Source: Acidobacteria bacterium SCN 69-37 | GTDB taxonomy: Bacteria > Acidobacteriota > Vicinamibacteria > Vicinamibacterales > SCN-69-37 | Direction of reading: 5' to 3' | DNA length: 64,000 nucleotides | Assembly (NCBI GenBank): GCA_001724025.1 | Contig: MEDJ01000021.1 | Span: 124,001-188,000, forward strand | Part shown: positions 9,427-20,129 of the stretch, in pieces | How positions within the stretch are numbered: the first letter of the stretch is position 1 | How the letters are laid out: the number at the start of each line of letters is the position of its first letter | Notes under the pieces: generated by a model | Database searches by the model: none | The model's input: the letters and a program-made list of their open reading frames with translations, nothing else | Told to the model about the DNA's origin: nothing | Translations under genes and position numbers: made by a program

Positions 9427-10237
9427 CGTCCGCGCGCTGCGCCGGCTCGCAGTCGTTGTGGGCGTGACCCTGCTGGCGCTCAACCTGTCGGGTCTGCTGA
9501 CCTCCCCCTCGTTCGACGTTGTCGTCACGTCCGGCGAACGCTTCGATCCGGCGCTGGCCGCCTCGACCCGCAGCGTCGAGGCCTTGTTGGCGGCAGCAGA
9601 CGTCCCTGCCTCCGCAGACCCGACGGCCACGATGGACGCGCTGTTCGATGTCGTGACCAGGCGATTCACCCACGGCGATCGGACGTACGGGGTTCGCGAG
9701 AACTGGCTGCTCGCGCTGCTCGGTCGCGTCCACGAGGCGTTCGGGCACATCCGGGATCCCGAGGCGCTCCTCGATCGAAGCCCGCAGGCGCTCTGCAGCG
9801 AACAGTCGTACGTCCTGATGTCCCTCGCCAGTGCACGCGGCATTGCCACGCGCCACGTCGGCCTCTATGGACACGTGGTCATGGAAGCGTGGCTGGACGA
9901 AGACTGGCGGATGTACGATCCCGACTTCGAGGTTGCGTCGCCCGCCGGTGTGCGGGCCCTGTCGTGCGATGCCGACGCGGTTCGTGCGGTGTATGCGGAT
10001 TCCACGGCGAGTCCCGGCGAGATCGACGCCCTCGTCGCCATCTACACCTCACGCGAGGACAACAGCTTCGTCGCCTACCCCAATCTTGCGCAGTTCGAGT
10101 GGAAATCGCAGGTCCTGCTGCTCTTCGAGCGGATGGCCGGCTGGCTGAAGTGGCTGATTCCGGTCGGCCTGCTCGCCATCGCCGCACGCAAGGTACGGCG
10201 GCGCGACGGCCCGTCGCCGGCCTCGCGTCAGCTCTGA
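9419..10237 (+). CDS. Membrane-anchored transglutaminase-like protein (first of a pair)
   Basis: This 272-residue protein has an N-terminal membrane segment (about 10-26) and a second near the C-terminus (about 245-258) before a basic tail. Between them lies a transglutaminase/papain-like core: Cys in 'ALCSEQSYVLMSLASARGI', His in 'YGHVVMEAW' and Asp in 'RMYDPD', in the order and spacing of the Cys-His-Asp triad. The catalytic part would face the periplasm if the helices are placed as drawn. It has a good site (GAAAGGAAG) before ATG 9419 and overlaps the methyltransferase by 8 bp, so it is part of the same operon. It may hydrolyse or crosslink an amide; the substrate is unknown. Confidence 0.72.
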   Translation: MADVRALRRLAVVVGVTLLALNLSGLLTSPSFDVVVTSGERFDPALAASTRSVEALLAAADVPASADPTATMDALFDVVTRRFTHGDRTYGVRENWLLALLGRVHEAFGHIRDPEALLDRSPQALCSEQSYVLMSLASARGIATRHVGLYGHVVMEAWLDEDWRMYDPDFEVASPAGVRALSCDADAVRAVYADSTASPGEIDALVAIYTSREDNSFVAYPNLAQFEWKSQVLLLFERMAGWLKWLIPVGLLAIAARKVRRRDGPSPASRQL

Positions 10238-11151
10238 CCCGCTGCCTGACCGGACGACGGCCCGTCCAGTCCGGCGGCGTCGGGCGGCGCCTCGATCACC
10301 GTACGATCGTCCGTCTCCTGCTGCGTCAACTGCTCTTTCGGGTACGGCGACTCGGCCTCACTCTGCGCCCACGGCACCACGCGCGCGTCGAGCCACTCGA
10401 CCATGTCCGCGTGGCGATCGAACGGCGGCTCGTCGGGCCGCGAGAGATGATCGGCCTTCAGGAAGAAGCGGACATAGTGATACAGCTCGGCCGTCCCGAG
10501 GGGCCATCGCGCGGGATCCGAGTGCCCCTCGCGCGTCGGCCTGTGAACGACGGAGAGCGCGTCGGCCTCGCCGGCCATCAGCGCATCGTGGATCTCGAGT
10601 GCACTGAGCGGGATGCCGTCGTGCTCGAAGTGCAGGTCGTAATCGGCGTCCATCAGCACCCACTTGTCGAAATCGGGTGTCCAGACTTCCGTGACGAAGT
10701 GGGCGTAGGGATTGTCGACGCTGCCGATCTCCACGTAGCGGGCCGTGAAGCCGAGCGCGGCGAGCGACTGGAGGAACACCTGGGCGTACTGTCCGCAGAA
10801 TCCTCCCGTCGTGCCCGCGCGGATCCAGTCGAGGATCACGAGGGCGTCCCACGGCGGATACGGGTTCGGCGTGCCCGATGGCCACTGGCCCGACACCCAC
10901 TCGCGCACACGCACGATCTGTTCGAAGGGTGTTGCCTCGGGATCGATCAAATCCTCGAGGTGCTCCCGCGCCGCGAGTTCACGCAGGCGCGGGTGATCGT
11001 GCGTCTCGTACCGGAAGTGCCACGACGTCGCCTCGTCCTGCGGCACCGTCGTCATCGGCGACTCTGCCGGCAGCCGGTCACAGGCCCCCGCGGCGGCCAG
11101 GCTGATCACGGTCCCGAGCGTGACGAGGAACGTGCGGGCCATCCGTGTCAT
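10228..11151 (-). CDS. Secreted transglutaminase-like lipoprotein (second of a pair)
   Basis: From ATG 11151 this is a 307-residue protein with a signal peptide ending 'LAAAGAC', compatible with lipid modification at Cys although the -3 residue is not ideal. The core has the transglutaminase triad: Cys in 'TTGGFCGQYAQVF', His in 'NPYAHFVTEVW' and Asp in 'WVLMDADYD'. The start shares one base with the stop of the upstream WecA-like gene (TGATG), which supports this start over the longer reading. It converges with the other transglutaminase-like gene and overlaps it by 10 bp. The role is presumably periplasmic, linked to the surface glycan; the substrate is unknown. Confidence 0.78.
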   Translation of the reverse strand: MTRMARTFLVTLGTVISLAAAGACDRLPAESPMTTVPQDEATSWHFRYETHDHPRLRELAAREHLEDLIDPEATPFEQIVRVREWVSGQWPSGTPNPYPPWDALVILDWIRAGTTGGFCGQYAQVFLQSLAALGFTARYVEIGSVDNPYAHFVTEVWTPDFDKWVLMDADYDLHFEHDGIPLSALEIHDALMAGEADALSVVHRPTREGHSDPARWPLGTAELYHYVRFFLKADHLSRPDEPPFDRHADMVEWLDARVVPWAQSEAESPYPKEQLTQQETDDRTVIEAPPDAAGLDGPSSGQAAGQS

Positions 11152-12965
11152 CACGCCACCTCCCGTTCGATCGCGAACCCCTCGGGGCTCACGCGGAACC
11201 GCGTGACGGACACGTCGAAGGTGGCGCAACGCTGCCGCAGATCCTCTTCGCGATCGTGTTCGATGTTCGACGCCGCGATGATGACCTCCCGGACGTGGAG
11301 CGTGTCGATGACCTGGCCCAGGCGCGCCCGGTCGCCGAACACCGGTAGCCCCTGCACCCGGGCGTCGCGCTTGAACAGGTCATCGTCGATGAAGCCGACG
11401 ACGACGCGCCGGAGATCCTGGTGTTGGCGAATCTGGTGCGCCAGCGTCACCCCCATGTCACCGGCGCCGTAGATCAGCACGCGCGCGGTACCGGCGTCCT
11501 CGTGCACGGGGTGCTGCAGGATCTCGGCAATCGCGCGCAGCGACAGCCGCGCGGCGGCCAGCATGCTGGTCAGGAAGATCCAGTCGAGCGCGAAGACCGG
11601 GCCGGCGTGCGCGGGCAGCCCGAGTAACAGGGCCACCGCGGCGATCGAGCCGACGGATCCCAGACTGCTGGCCTTCACGATCGAGAGCAGATCATGCGAG
11701 TCCGTGTAGCGCCAGACCGTGCGGTACGTCCGGAACGCCGCCAGCGCCAGCATCTTGCACGCGATGATGATCGGCAGGGCCTGGAGGAAGTGCACGTCGG
11801 CGAGGCCGGCGCGCGAGCCGAGCAGGAATGCGTACGCCGCCCCGAACGCGAGCAGCACCAGCACCAGTTGGACACCGGCCGCGGCCGCCTGACGCAGGTG
11901 CACGGCAGCCGGACCGAGGCGACGCAGGATGACGGAGCCGGCCAGCGGCGCTTCGGTCTGCACGCGCACGCGCGCCAGGCCGACCCCCAGGATGAGCATC
12001 GCGAGCGCGAAGGCCGTCAGCAGCGCCAGGCCGCCGAGCAGCCCCACGCCCCTCGTGGCGATGGCAATCGCGCCGGCAACGGCCGACAGGATGTAGAACG
12101 CGACGACGGCGCGCCGCTCCGACATGCCGGCCGTCACGAGCCGGTGCGACGTGTGATCGCGGCCTCCCTGGGCGATCGACCGCCCGGCCAGCAGCCGCAC
12201 CACCGTCACGAAGGTGGTGTCGAACAGCGGCACGAGCATGATCGTCAGCGGTACGACGAGCACCGACATGGTGGTCCGCGAGTCGGGTGTCTCGCCGATC
12301 GTGCTCAGCCCCGCGAGAAAGAAGCCCAGGAACAGACTGCCCGCATCGCCCATGAAGACGCGCGCCGGGTAGAAGTTGTGCACGAGGAAGCCGAGACACG
12401 CCCCCACGAACGCCGCCGTGGGGCCGGCCTGCACACCGTCGCCGTCGAGCAGGAACAGGACCAGCTTGCACGTGCCGGCCACCGCCGCGATACCCGCCGC
12501 CAGGCCGTCCATGTTGTCGAGCAGGTTGAACGCGTTGGTCAGCGTGACGAGCCACAGAATCGTGACGACGATATCGAGCGCCGGGGTGCCGGTGAGATCG
12601 AACCGCAGACCGAGCGCCGTGACCATCGACGCAGCGAGAATCTGGAACGTCAGCTTGACGGCCGCCGGCATCGATCGGAGATCGTCGATGAGGCCGACGA
12701 GCGCAATGAACGCCGAGCCGCCGAGGAGCACCAGCAGGCCGGGCGACAGGGCCGGCAGCGTTGCCACGGCCACGGCCATGCCGATCAGGATGCCGAGGCC
12801 GCCGAGCATCGGGATGCGGCGCGATCCCCACCTGTCGTTCCGTGGGGCCGACACGACACCCACCCGGACCGAGAGCCACCGGCACAGCCAGGTTGCCCCG
12901 GCGGAAATACTGAATGAGGTGATGCCAGCCAGCACCCAGGTGGACATTGGTGCGTCCTCTATCAT
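11151..12965 (-). CDS. WecA-type phospho-glycosyltransferase fused to FlaA1/CapD N-terminal half
   Basis: This is a 604-residue fusion. Residues about 1-330 are a polytopic WecA/MraY-family transferase with 'LIDDLR', 'NAFNLLDNMDGL', 'FMGDAGSLFLG' and 'GGRDHTSHRL', the conserved Mg- and substrate-binding sites. That family moves a sugar-1-phosphate onto undecaprenyl phosphate and starts glycan assembly. Residues about 360-490 are four more helices, then 'ARVLIYGAGDMGVTLA' starts a nucleotide-binding Rossmann module and the protein stops. The second half matches the N-terminal membrane and CoA-binding-like part of FlaA1/WbpM/CapD proteins but lacks their catalytic SDR dehydratase. The start is ATG 12965, sharing one base with the upstream stop. 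Confidence 0.88.
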   Translation of the reverse strand: MIEDAPMSTWVLAGITSFSISAGATWLCRWLSVRVGVVSAPRNDRWGSRRIPMLGGLGILIGMAVAVATLPALSPGLLVLLGGSAFIALVGLIDDLRSMPAAVKLTFQILAASMVTALGLRFDLTGTPALDIVVTILWLVTLTNAFNLLDNMDGLAAGIAAVAGTCKLVLFLLDGDGVQAGPTAAFVGACLGFLVHNFYPARVFMGDAGSLFLGFFLAGLSTIGETPDSRTTMSVLVVPLTIMLVPLFDTTFVTVVRLLAGRSIAQGGRDHTSHRLVTAGMSERRAVVAFYILSAVAGAIAIATRGVGLLGGLALLTAFALAMLILGVGLARVRVQTEAPLAGSVILRRLGPAAVHLRQAAAAGVQLVLVLLAFGAAYAFLLGSRAGLADVHFLQALPIIIACKMLALAAFRTYRTVWRYTDSHDLLSIVKASSLGSVGSIAAVALLLGLPAHAGPVFALDWIFLTSMLAAARLSLRAIAEILQHPVHEDAGTARVLIYGAGDMGVTLAHQIRQHQDLRRVVVGFIDDDLFKRDARVQGLPVFGDRARLGQVIDTLHVREVIIAASNIEHDREEDLRQRCATFDVSVTRFRVSPEGFAIEREVA

Positions 12966-14122
12966 CAAGAGGCGGCCCTGGGGAGGAGGCGCGCGTACAA
13001 GGCCGCCATGTCGGCGACCAGACGGTCTTCACTATACGCCGGAATCACGCGGGCCCTTGCGCGAACGCCGAGATCCGCGGCCAGGTCCGGCGAGTCCAGC
13101 AGCCGGCGCACCGACGCGGCCAGACAGGCCGCGTCATCGACGGGACACAGCAGGCCGGCGTCGCCCACCAGTTCCTGCACGCCGCCCACCATCGTGGACA
13201 CCACGGGCCGGGCCGAGGCCATGGCCTCGGTCAGGGCCACGGGCGACCCCTCGTTGCGCGACGTCAGGACCACCACATCGAGGTCCGCGTAGACGCAGTC
13301 GAGGTCCGAGCGCCAGCCGAGGAACCTGACGCGATCGGCAAGGCCCGCGCGGGCGACCTGAGCGGTCAGCGCCGGCTTGAGCTCGCCATCACCGATGATC
13401 AGGAACACGGTCTCGGGCCGCGCCCTGGCCACCTCGGCGGCCATGGCAATGAACACCTCGTGCGCCTTGATGGGGACGAGACGGGCCACGATGCCGACGA
13501 GCGGCACCTCGGGCGCAATTCCGAGTTCCTGCCTGAGGCGGCCGCGCTGCGACTCTGCCCGGCTGAACCGGTCGAGGTCGAACCCGAGCCGCAAGACCTC
13601 GAACTGATCCGGGCGGCCGATGCCCCGGGCCAGGACTTCGTCGCGGACCTGGGCACTGACAGCCAGGAGCCGCGTCGTCCGCCGCGCCAGCAGCTGCTCG
13701 ACTCCGACGAACGCCGCGGTCCGGACCCGGCCGAAATAGCCGTGGAACACGTGGCCGTGGAACGTGTGCACGACGACGGGTACGCCGCACCGCCAGGCCG
13801 CCAGGCGGCCGAGCATCCCGGCCTTTGCCGTATGTGTATGGATTATGTGTGGTCGATACTTCCTGATCAGCCGGACCAGGGACCTGTAGGCCTGCCAGTC
13901 CCGCCAGGGGTGAATCTCGCGCCCGAGATCGGGAATGACCTCCAGGCGGCGCACGTCAGCGCCGTGCAGGTCGAGATATCGGCCTTCGTGCGGGCCCTCG
14001 GCCCCGGCGACCAGAAGCGTCTCGAATCCGTGGGCTTCCAGCCGGCGGCTCAGGAGGGTCGCGTGGATTGCGGGGCCGCCGACGTTCAGCCGGGCGATGA
14101 CCCGCATCACCCGTGTCGTCAT
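12965..14122 (-). CDS. GT4-family glycosyltransferase
   Basis: From ATG 14122 this is a 385-residue GT-B fold enzyme. The N-terminus 'MRVIARLNVGGPAIHATLL' is the acceptor-domain signature of GT4 enzymes, the 'HTHTAKAGMLGRLAAW' stretch is characteristic of WcaC/PimB-like members, and the donor domain has 'SRNEGSPVALTEAMASARPVV' with the E-x7-E pair. It should add the second or a later sugar after the WecA-like enzyme encoded directly downstream with a one-base overlap. A longer reading frame upstream lacks similarity, so I use the internal ATG; ATG 14107 is an alternative. Sugar specificity is not predictable. Confidence 0.9.
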   Translation of the reverse strand: MTTRVMRVIARLNVGGPAIHATLLSRRLEAHGFETLLVAGAEGPHEGRYLDLHGADVRRLEVIPDLGREIHPWRDWQAYRSLVRLIRKYRPHIIHTHTAKAGMLGRLAAWRCGVPVVVHTFHGHVFHGYFGRVRTAAFVGVEQLLARRTTRLLAVSAQVRDEVLARGIGRPDQFEVLRLGFDLDRFSRAESQRGRLRQELGIAPEVPLVGIVARLVPIKAHEVFIAMAAEVARARPETVFLIIGDGELKPALTAQVARAGLADRVRFLGWRSDLDCVYADLDVVVLTSRNEGSPVALTEAMASARPVVSTMVGGVQELVGDAGLLCPVDDAACLAASVRRLLDSPDLAADLGVRARARVIPAYSEDRLVADMAALYARLLPRAAS

Positions 14123-14226
14123 GGGGATGCAGTGTACCAGCCTGATCCGCCCCTGGTCCACGCGTCTGACGTCGATGCGTACGGCACCTGTCGTCGAACT
14201 CGAAACCAGCTCACGCGATGGGGCGC

Positions 14227-15801
14227 TCAGAACGCCTCGGCGCGTGCCGTCTCCCACGCCTGTCCGAGGCTGCCACCTACCGTCCCGGCCACGAGAGCGC
14301 CCGGGTCAATCGACGGATAGATTTCGTGGTAACTCTGCACCTCGCTCGTCGTGACGCGCCGCATCACGAACCACGGCTTGAGCTCGGACGGTTCGTGGAA
14401 GCCCGCGGCGCCGAGCACCTCGAAGAAGCTCTTCACCGTCTCGGCGTGGTAACGCGCCACGCGCGTCGTCTTGTCGCCCACGTGCAGGCCACGGACCAGC
14501 GCCGGATCCTGTGTGGCCACGCCCGTCGGACACGCGTTCGAGTTGCACCGCAGGGCCTGGATGCAGCCGAGCGCAAACATCATCGCGCGCGCCGCGTTGC
14601 AGATGTCGGCGCCGAGTGCGACGCGGGTCGCCATCTGGAAGCCGGTGTTCACCTTGCCCGACGCGATGATCCGGATGTGCTCGCGCAACCCGGCGCCGAT
14701 GAGCGCCTGGTGGACGAACGACAGCCCTTCGCTGAGCGGGGTCCCGATCGAATCGGAGAACTCGAGCGGCGCCGCGCCCGTCCCGCCCTCCGCCCCGTCG
14801 ACCGTGATGAAGTCGGGCACGATGCCCGATTCCAGCATCGCCTTCACGATGCCGAGGAACTCGTGCCGCTTCCCGACGCAGAGCTTGAAGCCCACCGGCT
14901 TGCCGCCCGATCCGTCCCGGAGCTGCTCGACGAACCGCAGCAGGCCGAGCGGAGTGGCGAAGGCGCTGTGCGCCGGCGGCGAAAGGACATCGTGCCCCAG
15001 GGGGACGCCGCGGATGGCGGCGATCTCCGGCGTCAGCTTGGCGGCGGGCAGGATCCCGCCATGTCCCGGCTTGGCGCCCTGCGAGAGCTTGATTTCAATC
15101 ATCTTCACCGCGGGCAGGGCCGCCCGCTTCGCGAACTCGTCGGGATTGAAGCGGCCGTCGGCCGTGCGGCAGCCGAAATAGCCCGTGCCAATCTGCCAGA
15201 TCAGATCGCCACCCGGCTCGAGGTGGTAAGGGCTGATGCCGCCTTCCCCCGTGTTGTGCGCGAAGCCGCCGAGCTTCGCACCGCCGTTGAGCGCGAGGAT
15301 CGCGTTGCGGCTGAGCGACCCGTAGCTCATCGCGGACACGTTCAGGATCGACGCCGAATAGGGCTGCCGACAGGCGGCGTTGCCGACCATGATGCGGGCG
15401 TGCTTGCGTCGCGGTTCGACAGGCGCGAGCGAGTGATTAATCCACTCGTAGCCGGACGCGTAGACGTCACGCTGCGTGCCGAAGGGCAGCGTGTCGAGTT
15501 CGCCCTTGGCGCGCTGATAGACGACGGATCGATCGTTACGGCTGAACGGCCGGCCGTCGGAGTTACTCTCGACGAAATACTGGTTGATCTCGGGACGAAT
15601 CAGCTCGAGCAGGTACCGGAAATGGCCAATGACCGGAAAGTTGCGCCGGACCGCCTGACGCGGCTGGATCAGGTCGATCACCCCGAGCACGACGACCGGA
15701 ACGATGACGACGAGCGCCCAGGCCGCCAGCGGCCAGAAGAGCGTAGCCACGGCCACAGCCACGAGCGAGACGCCAGACCCGACCAGAAACTGATTGCGCA
15801 T
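14227..15801 (-). CDS. FMN-binding glutamate synthase-related protein
   Basis: This 524-residue protein has two N-terminal membrane segments (about 5-45) and then a glutamate synthase FMN/2-oxoglutarate domain. 'NVSAMSYGSLSRNAI', 'HNTGEGGISPYH', 'PGHGGILPAAKLT' and 'TVDGAEGGTGAAP' are the flavin and substrate sites, and 'CNSNACPTGVATQ' matches the iron-sulfur-binding cysteine loop. There is no amidotransferase domain, so it belongs to the short GltB2-like group whose nitrogen donor and partner are unclear. It follows the glycan genes after a gap of 104 bp but has no obvious link to them. The family assignment is firm; the physiological reaction is not. Confidence 0.88.
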   Translation of the reverse strand: MRNQFLVGSGVSLVAVAVATLFWPLAAWALVVIVPVVVLGVIDLIQPRQAVRRNFPVIGHFRYLLELIRPEINQYFVESNSDGRPFSRNDRSVVYQRAKGELDTLPFGTQRDVYASGYEWINHSLAPVEPRRKHARIMVGNAACRQPYSASILNVSAMSYGSLSRNAILALNGGAKLGGFAHNTGEGGISPYHLEPGGDLIWQIGTGYFGCRTADGRFNPDEFAKRAALPAVKMIEIKLSQGAKPGHGGILPAAKLTPEIAAIRGVPLGHDVLSPPAHSAFATPLGLLRFVEQLRDGSGGKPVGFKLCVGKRHEFLGIVKAMLESGIVPDFITVDGAEGGTGAAPLEFSDSIGTPLSEGLSFVHQALIGAGLREHIRIIASGKVNTGFQMATRVALGADICNAARAMMFALGCIQALRCNSNACPTGVATQDPALVRGLHVGDKTTRVARYHAETVKSFFEVLGAAGFHEPSELKPWFVMRRVTTSEVQSYHEIYPSIDPGALVAGTVGGSLGQAWETARAEAF

Positions 15802-15820
15802 GCGCCCTCATGGTATCGCC

Positions 15821-15840
15821 TGGCCCGGCGGTCCGGGCCA
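15821..15840 (-). terminator. GC hairpin after the PIN toxin gene
   Basis: TGGCCCGG at 15821-15828 pairs perfectly with CCGGGCCA at 15833-15840 around a 4-base loop (CGGT). It lies 24 bp past the toxin stop and before the next minus-strand gene. There is no T-tract, so if it terminates it is not a classical intrinsic terminator. Confidence 0.4.
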
Positions 15841-15863
15841 ACGGCCCCACGCGGTCGGTCTCG

Positions 15864-16385
15864 TCACCGTCTCGCGCGCGGCCCCGGGCGACCCGGACGG
15901 GCGACGGCACGCACGGGGCGGGCGGCAGCCGGTGGATCCAGCGGCCCCACGAGCGCGTCGAGCAGCGGATGTCGATCGGCCGCAAAGGGATTCGTCACGG
16001 TCACACCGCGCCACGTGAACCCGTCCTGGAGATCCTCGGAGAGCAGCAGCCGACACCGCGCGTCGGCCGCAGCCGACAGCACGACCGCATCCCACATGCT
16101 CATCTGATGCGAGCGTACGAGATCCGTGGCCGCGAGCAGGACGTCGCCCGACGACTCGATCAACGGGAACGCATCGCCCCAGCCGAGCACGGCGGTACTG
16201 GCCTCCGCGCGCGAGCGTCCCGCCTTGCGGACGAGTACCACGAACAGCTCGGCGAGCACCTGGACGGGCAGCAGCGTGGACTCGGGCGGCAACATCTGGA
16301 GCAGGGCCACCGCCACGTCGCGCCGGGCCGCGTCGTTGACGCCCTCGGCGTACACGAGCACGTTCGTGTCGACCGCGACGTGCAT
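15864..16385 (-). CDS. PIN-domain ribonuclease toxin (VapC-like)
   Basis: This 173-residue protein opens 'MHVAVDTNVLVYAEG', the first acidic metal ligand of PIN domains, and continues with 'VLAELFVVLVRKAG', 'QMSMWDAVVLSAA' and 'LLLSEDLQDG', giving the remaining conserved acidic residues in order. PIN toxins are Mg-dependent RNases that cut tRNA or other RNA when their antitoxin is degraded. The ATG shares one base with the stop of the antitoxin gene (TGATG), the usual coupling of such pairs. The last 25 or so residues form an Arg/Pro-rich tail beyond the normal domain end. The RNA target is unknown. Confidence 0.88.
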   Translation of the reverse strand: MHVAVDTNVLVYAEGVNDAARRDVAVALLQMLPPESTLLPVQVLAELFVVLVRKAGRSRAEASTAVLGWGDAFPLIESSGDVLLAATDLVRSHQMSMWDAVVLSAAADARCRLLLSEDLQDGFTWRGVTVTNPFAADRHPLLDALVGPLDPPAAARPVRAVARPGRPGPRARR

Positions 16386-16627
16386 CACGAGTCCTCGTAG
16401 AGATCGTCGCGCGTCCAGCCACCCAGATCCTGCACGGGCGCCGCACGGAGTCTGTCGAACAGGGCCGTTCGTGCCGCACTCGTCACGCCGCTGCCGGCAC
16501 CCACGGGCACCATACGCGCGACGGCCCGGCCGTGCGACGTAATCGTGACCGTCCGGCCGCCCTTCACCTGCCCGAGCAGCGCCGAAAAATTCCTGTTGGC
16601 ATCCGCCGCCGTGACCGCCGCGCCCAT
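16385..16627 (-). CDS. Phd/YefM-family antitoxin
   Basis: This is an 80-residue small protein. 'VTAADANRNFSALLGQVKGG' followed by 'VTITSHGRAVARMVP' is the Phd/YefM N-terminal DNA-binding fold, and the C-terminal 'RTALFDRLRAAPVQDLGGW' is the part expected to wrap around the toxin. ATG 16627 has AAGGAG seven bases upstream. It lies directly before the PIN toxin gene with a one-base overlap. Such antitoxins usually repress their own promoter, and a TAGT-N7-ACTA dyad sits 25 bp upstream at 16652-16666. Confidence 0.88.
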   Translation of the reverse strand: MGAAVTAADANRNFSALLGQVKGGRTVTITSHGRAVARMVPVGAGSGVTSAARTALFDRLRAAPVQDLGGWTRDDLYEDS

Positions 16628-16651
16628 ATCCGTTCTCCTTGGAACAAGAAG

Positions 16652-16666
16652 TAGTGATATTGACTA
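16652..16666. promoter_or_regulatory. TAGT-N7-ACTA dyad upstream of the antitoxin gene
   Basis: TAGTGATATTGACTA is a short inverted repeat in a locally AT-rich patch immediately before the antitoxin ribosome site. Its position suits an autoregulatory operator for the Phd-like protein. The arms are only 4 bp, so this is weak evidence. Confidence 0.35.
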
Positions 16667-16702
16667 TTTCACAACCCCACGGCGATCGCAAGAGGATCCG
16701 CG

Positions 16703-16726
16703 CGCGGCCGCGCGGCCGCGCGGCCG
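16703..16726. repeat. Three tandem copies of CGCGGCCG
   Basis: Three perfect 8-bp units lie end to end between the antitoxin promoter and the end of the sugar operon. Each unit is nearly self-complementary, and 'GCCGGGACCGGC' (16723-16734) follows as another small dyad. It could form a strong RNA hairpin at the 3' end of the long operon, or be a simple slippage product. Confidence 0.5.
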
Positions 16727-16735
16727 GGACCGGCG

Positions 16736-18148
16736 TCAGCCGCCCGCGTGCACGTACACGTCCCAGCCCAGGTAGTTCTCCCACGCCTCGGCCAGGATCG
16801 CGGCCGAACAGGATCCGTTCATGGCGGCGTGGTGTTCGAAGCCGCGACGACAGATCGTCCGCATCAGGTCCTGGAGCCGCGGCACGTGCACCACCGCGCG
16901 GTTCCCGAACGTTTCCAGCGGATCGTCGGTGAAGCGCCCCTCGCCCACGTACGTGATGATGCGCCCGCTCAGGTCATCGGTCGAGACGCGCGCGAACGTG
17001 ACGGGCCCGCTTGGCGTGCGCCCGGCGAGAGCTCCCCACGTGTTCTCTTCACCCAGCGTCGTCCCGAGGATCGGGGCCGTGCCGATCTGAATGTCCGGCA
17101 GGAACGCCTTGGCCCAGTTGCCGCAGTGGAAAAAGACGCACTTGTCCGGATCGTCGCCGTAGTTGTTGTTCCAGTCGACGAGGGCACTGGGCCGGCCCGA
17201 CGCCAGTTGCAGCGCGTGCATCGCCACTGTTCCGGCGATGTCGACTTCGCAGGCGCTCGGCATGAGCTTCTCGCTCATCATGCTCATGATGGTGCAGCAG
17301 TTCACGCCGTAGTGCTGCTGCAGCGAACTCCAGCACTGGATCGCCGTGGCCTCCAGATCGAGCCGCTCCATCCACTCACTGACGACAACGCCGAGCTTGG
17401 CCATGAGGACGAGGGACGGCGGCGGCGCGCCCGGGGCGGCGGCGTAGGCCCTGATCTCGGCCAGCTTCGTCGCCACACGCGGCTCCCCGTCGTCGAGGGC
17501 ACGGGCGCTCTCGAGGACTTCGGACAGATCGAGCGTGCTGACGCTGATCCCCGTCGCCTCGAGCAGCTTCTCGCTGTAGCGCGTGGTGTTGAACGCATTC
17601 GGCCGCGCGCCGATGGCGCCCACCCGCGCGCGACGCAGACCGCGCACCACGCGGCAGACGCCCAGGAAGCGACGCAGTTCGTCGCGGAACGCGTCGGTCA
17701 GCGGACTGATGGTGTGACGCTCGGTGAGCGAGAACTTGATCCCGTACTGGCGCAGGTTGTTGCAGACCGAGATCTTGCCGCAGAACGCGTCGCGGCGTCG
17801 CTGGACGTGCAGCTTGTCCAGATCGTCGGGATAGGCCTGCACGAGCACGGGCACGTTCAAGCCCGACAGCCGGATGGCGTCGGCCACGCCCTTCTCGTCG
17901 CCGAAGTTCGGGAGCGACACGAGGATGCCGTCGATGCGCCGGCCGTGCCGCGCAAACAGGTCGCCGCAGGCCCTGGCGTGGGCCCACGTCTCGACCGCGC
18001 CGAGCTTGGTCGTCTGCTCGTCGAGCAGGATGGGCTCGATGTCGAGTTCGGCGCAGACGGCCAGTAGATCCCGCCGCGCCTCCGAGACGAGCACGTCGGG
18101 AAAGAAGTCGCGGTTGCCGATGATGATGCCGAGTGTTGCGCGTGCCAT
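16736..18148 (-). CDS. L-fucose/L-arabinose isomerase-family protein
   Basis: This 470-residue protein has the fold pattern of the fucose/arabinose isomerases: an N-terminal Rossmann-like region ('[15 protein letters not shown]', '[15 protein letters not shown]'), a middle '[19 protein letters not shown]' stretch, and '[13 protein letters not shown]' in the C-terminal catalytic domain, with acidic residues (E in '[13 protein letters not shown]') as candidate Mn ligands. These enzymes interconvert aldoses and ketoses. It is the last gene of the nine-gene operon, 6 bp after the binding-protein gene, and should convert the imported aldose to the ketose that the FGGY kinase phosphorylates. Substrate unknown; the family includes many uncharacterised members. 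Confidence 0.82.
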   Translation of the reverse strand: MARATLGIIIGNRDFFPDVLVSEARRDLLAVCAELDIEPILLDEQTTKLGAVETWAHARACGDLFARHGRRIDGILVSLPNFGDEKGVADAIRLSGLNVPVLVQAYPDDLDKLHVQRRRDAFCGKISVCNNLRQYGIKFSLTERHTISPLTDAFRDELRRFLGVCRVVRGLRRARVGAIGARPNAFNTTRYSEKLLEATGISVSTLDLSEVLESARALDDGEPRVATKLAEIRAYAAAPGAPPPSLVLMAKLGVVVSEWMERLDLEATAIQCWSSLQQHYGVNCCTIMSMMSEKLMPSACEVDIAGTVAMHALQLASGRPSALVDWNNNYGDDPDKCVFFHCGNWAKAFLPDIQIGTAPILGTTLGEENTWGALAGRTPSGPVTFARVSTDDLSGRIITYVGEGRFTDDPLETFGNRAVVHVPRLQDLMRTICRRGFEHHAAMNGSCSAAILAEAWENYLGWDVYVHAGG

Positions 18149-18154
18149 GGTGGT

Positions 18155-20118
<1,964 letters not shown>

Positions 20119-20129
<11 letters not shown>

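Noticed and set aside
9889-11472. Long plus-strand open frame of 527 codons
   Set aside because: It runs antisense to the transglutaminase-like and WecA-like genes, is extremely Arg-rich and shows no recognisable domain. Such frames are expected in GC-rich DNA.
16703-16726. CGCGGCCG tandem repeats as a CRISPR-like or origin element
   Set aside because: Units are 8 bp with no spacers and no initiator sites; simple GC repeat or hairpin is enough.
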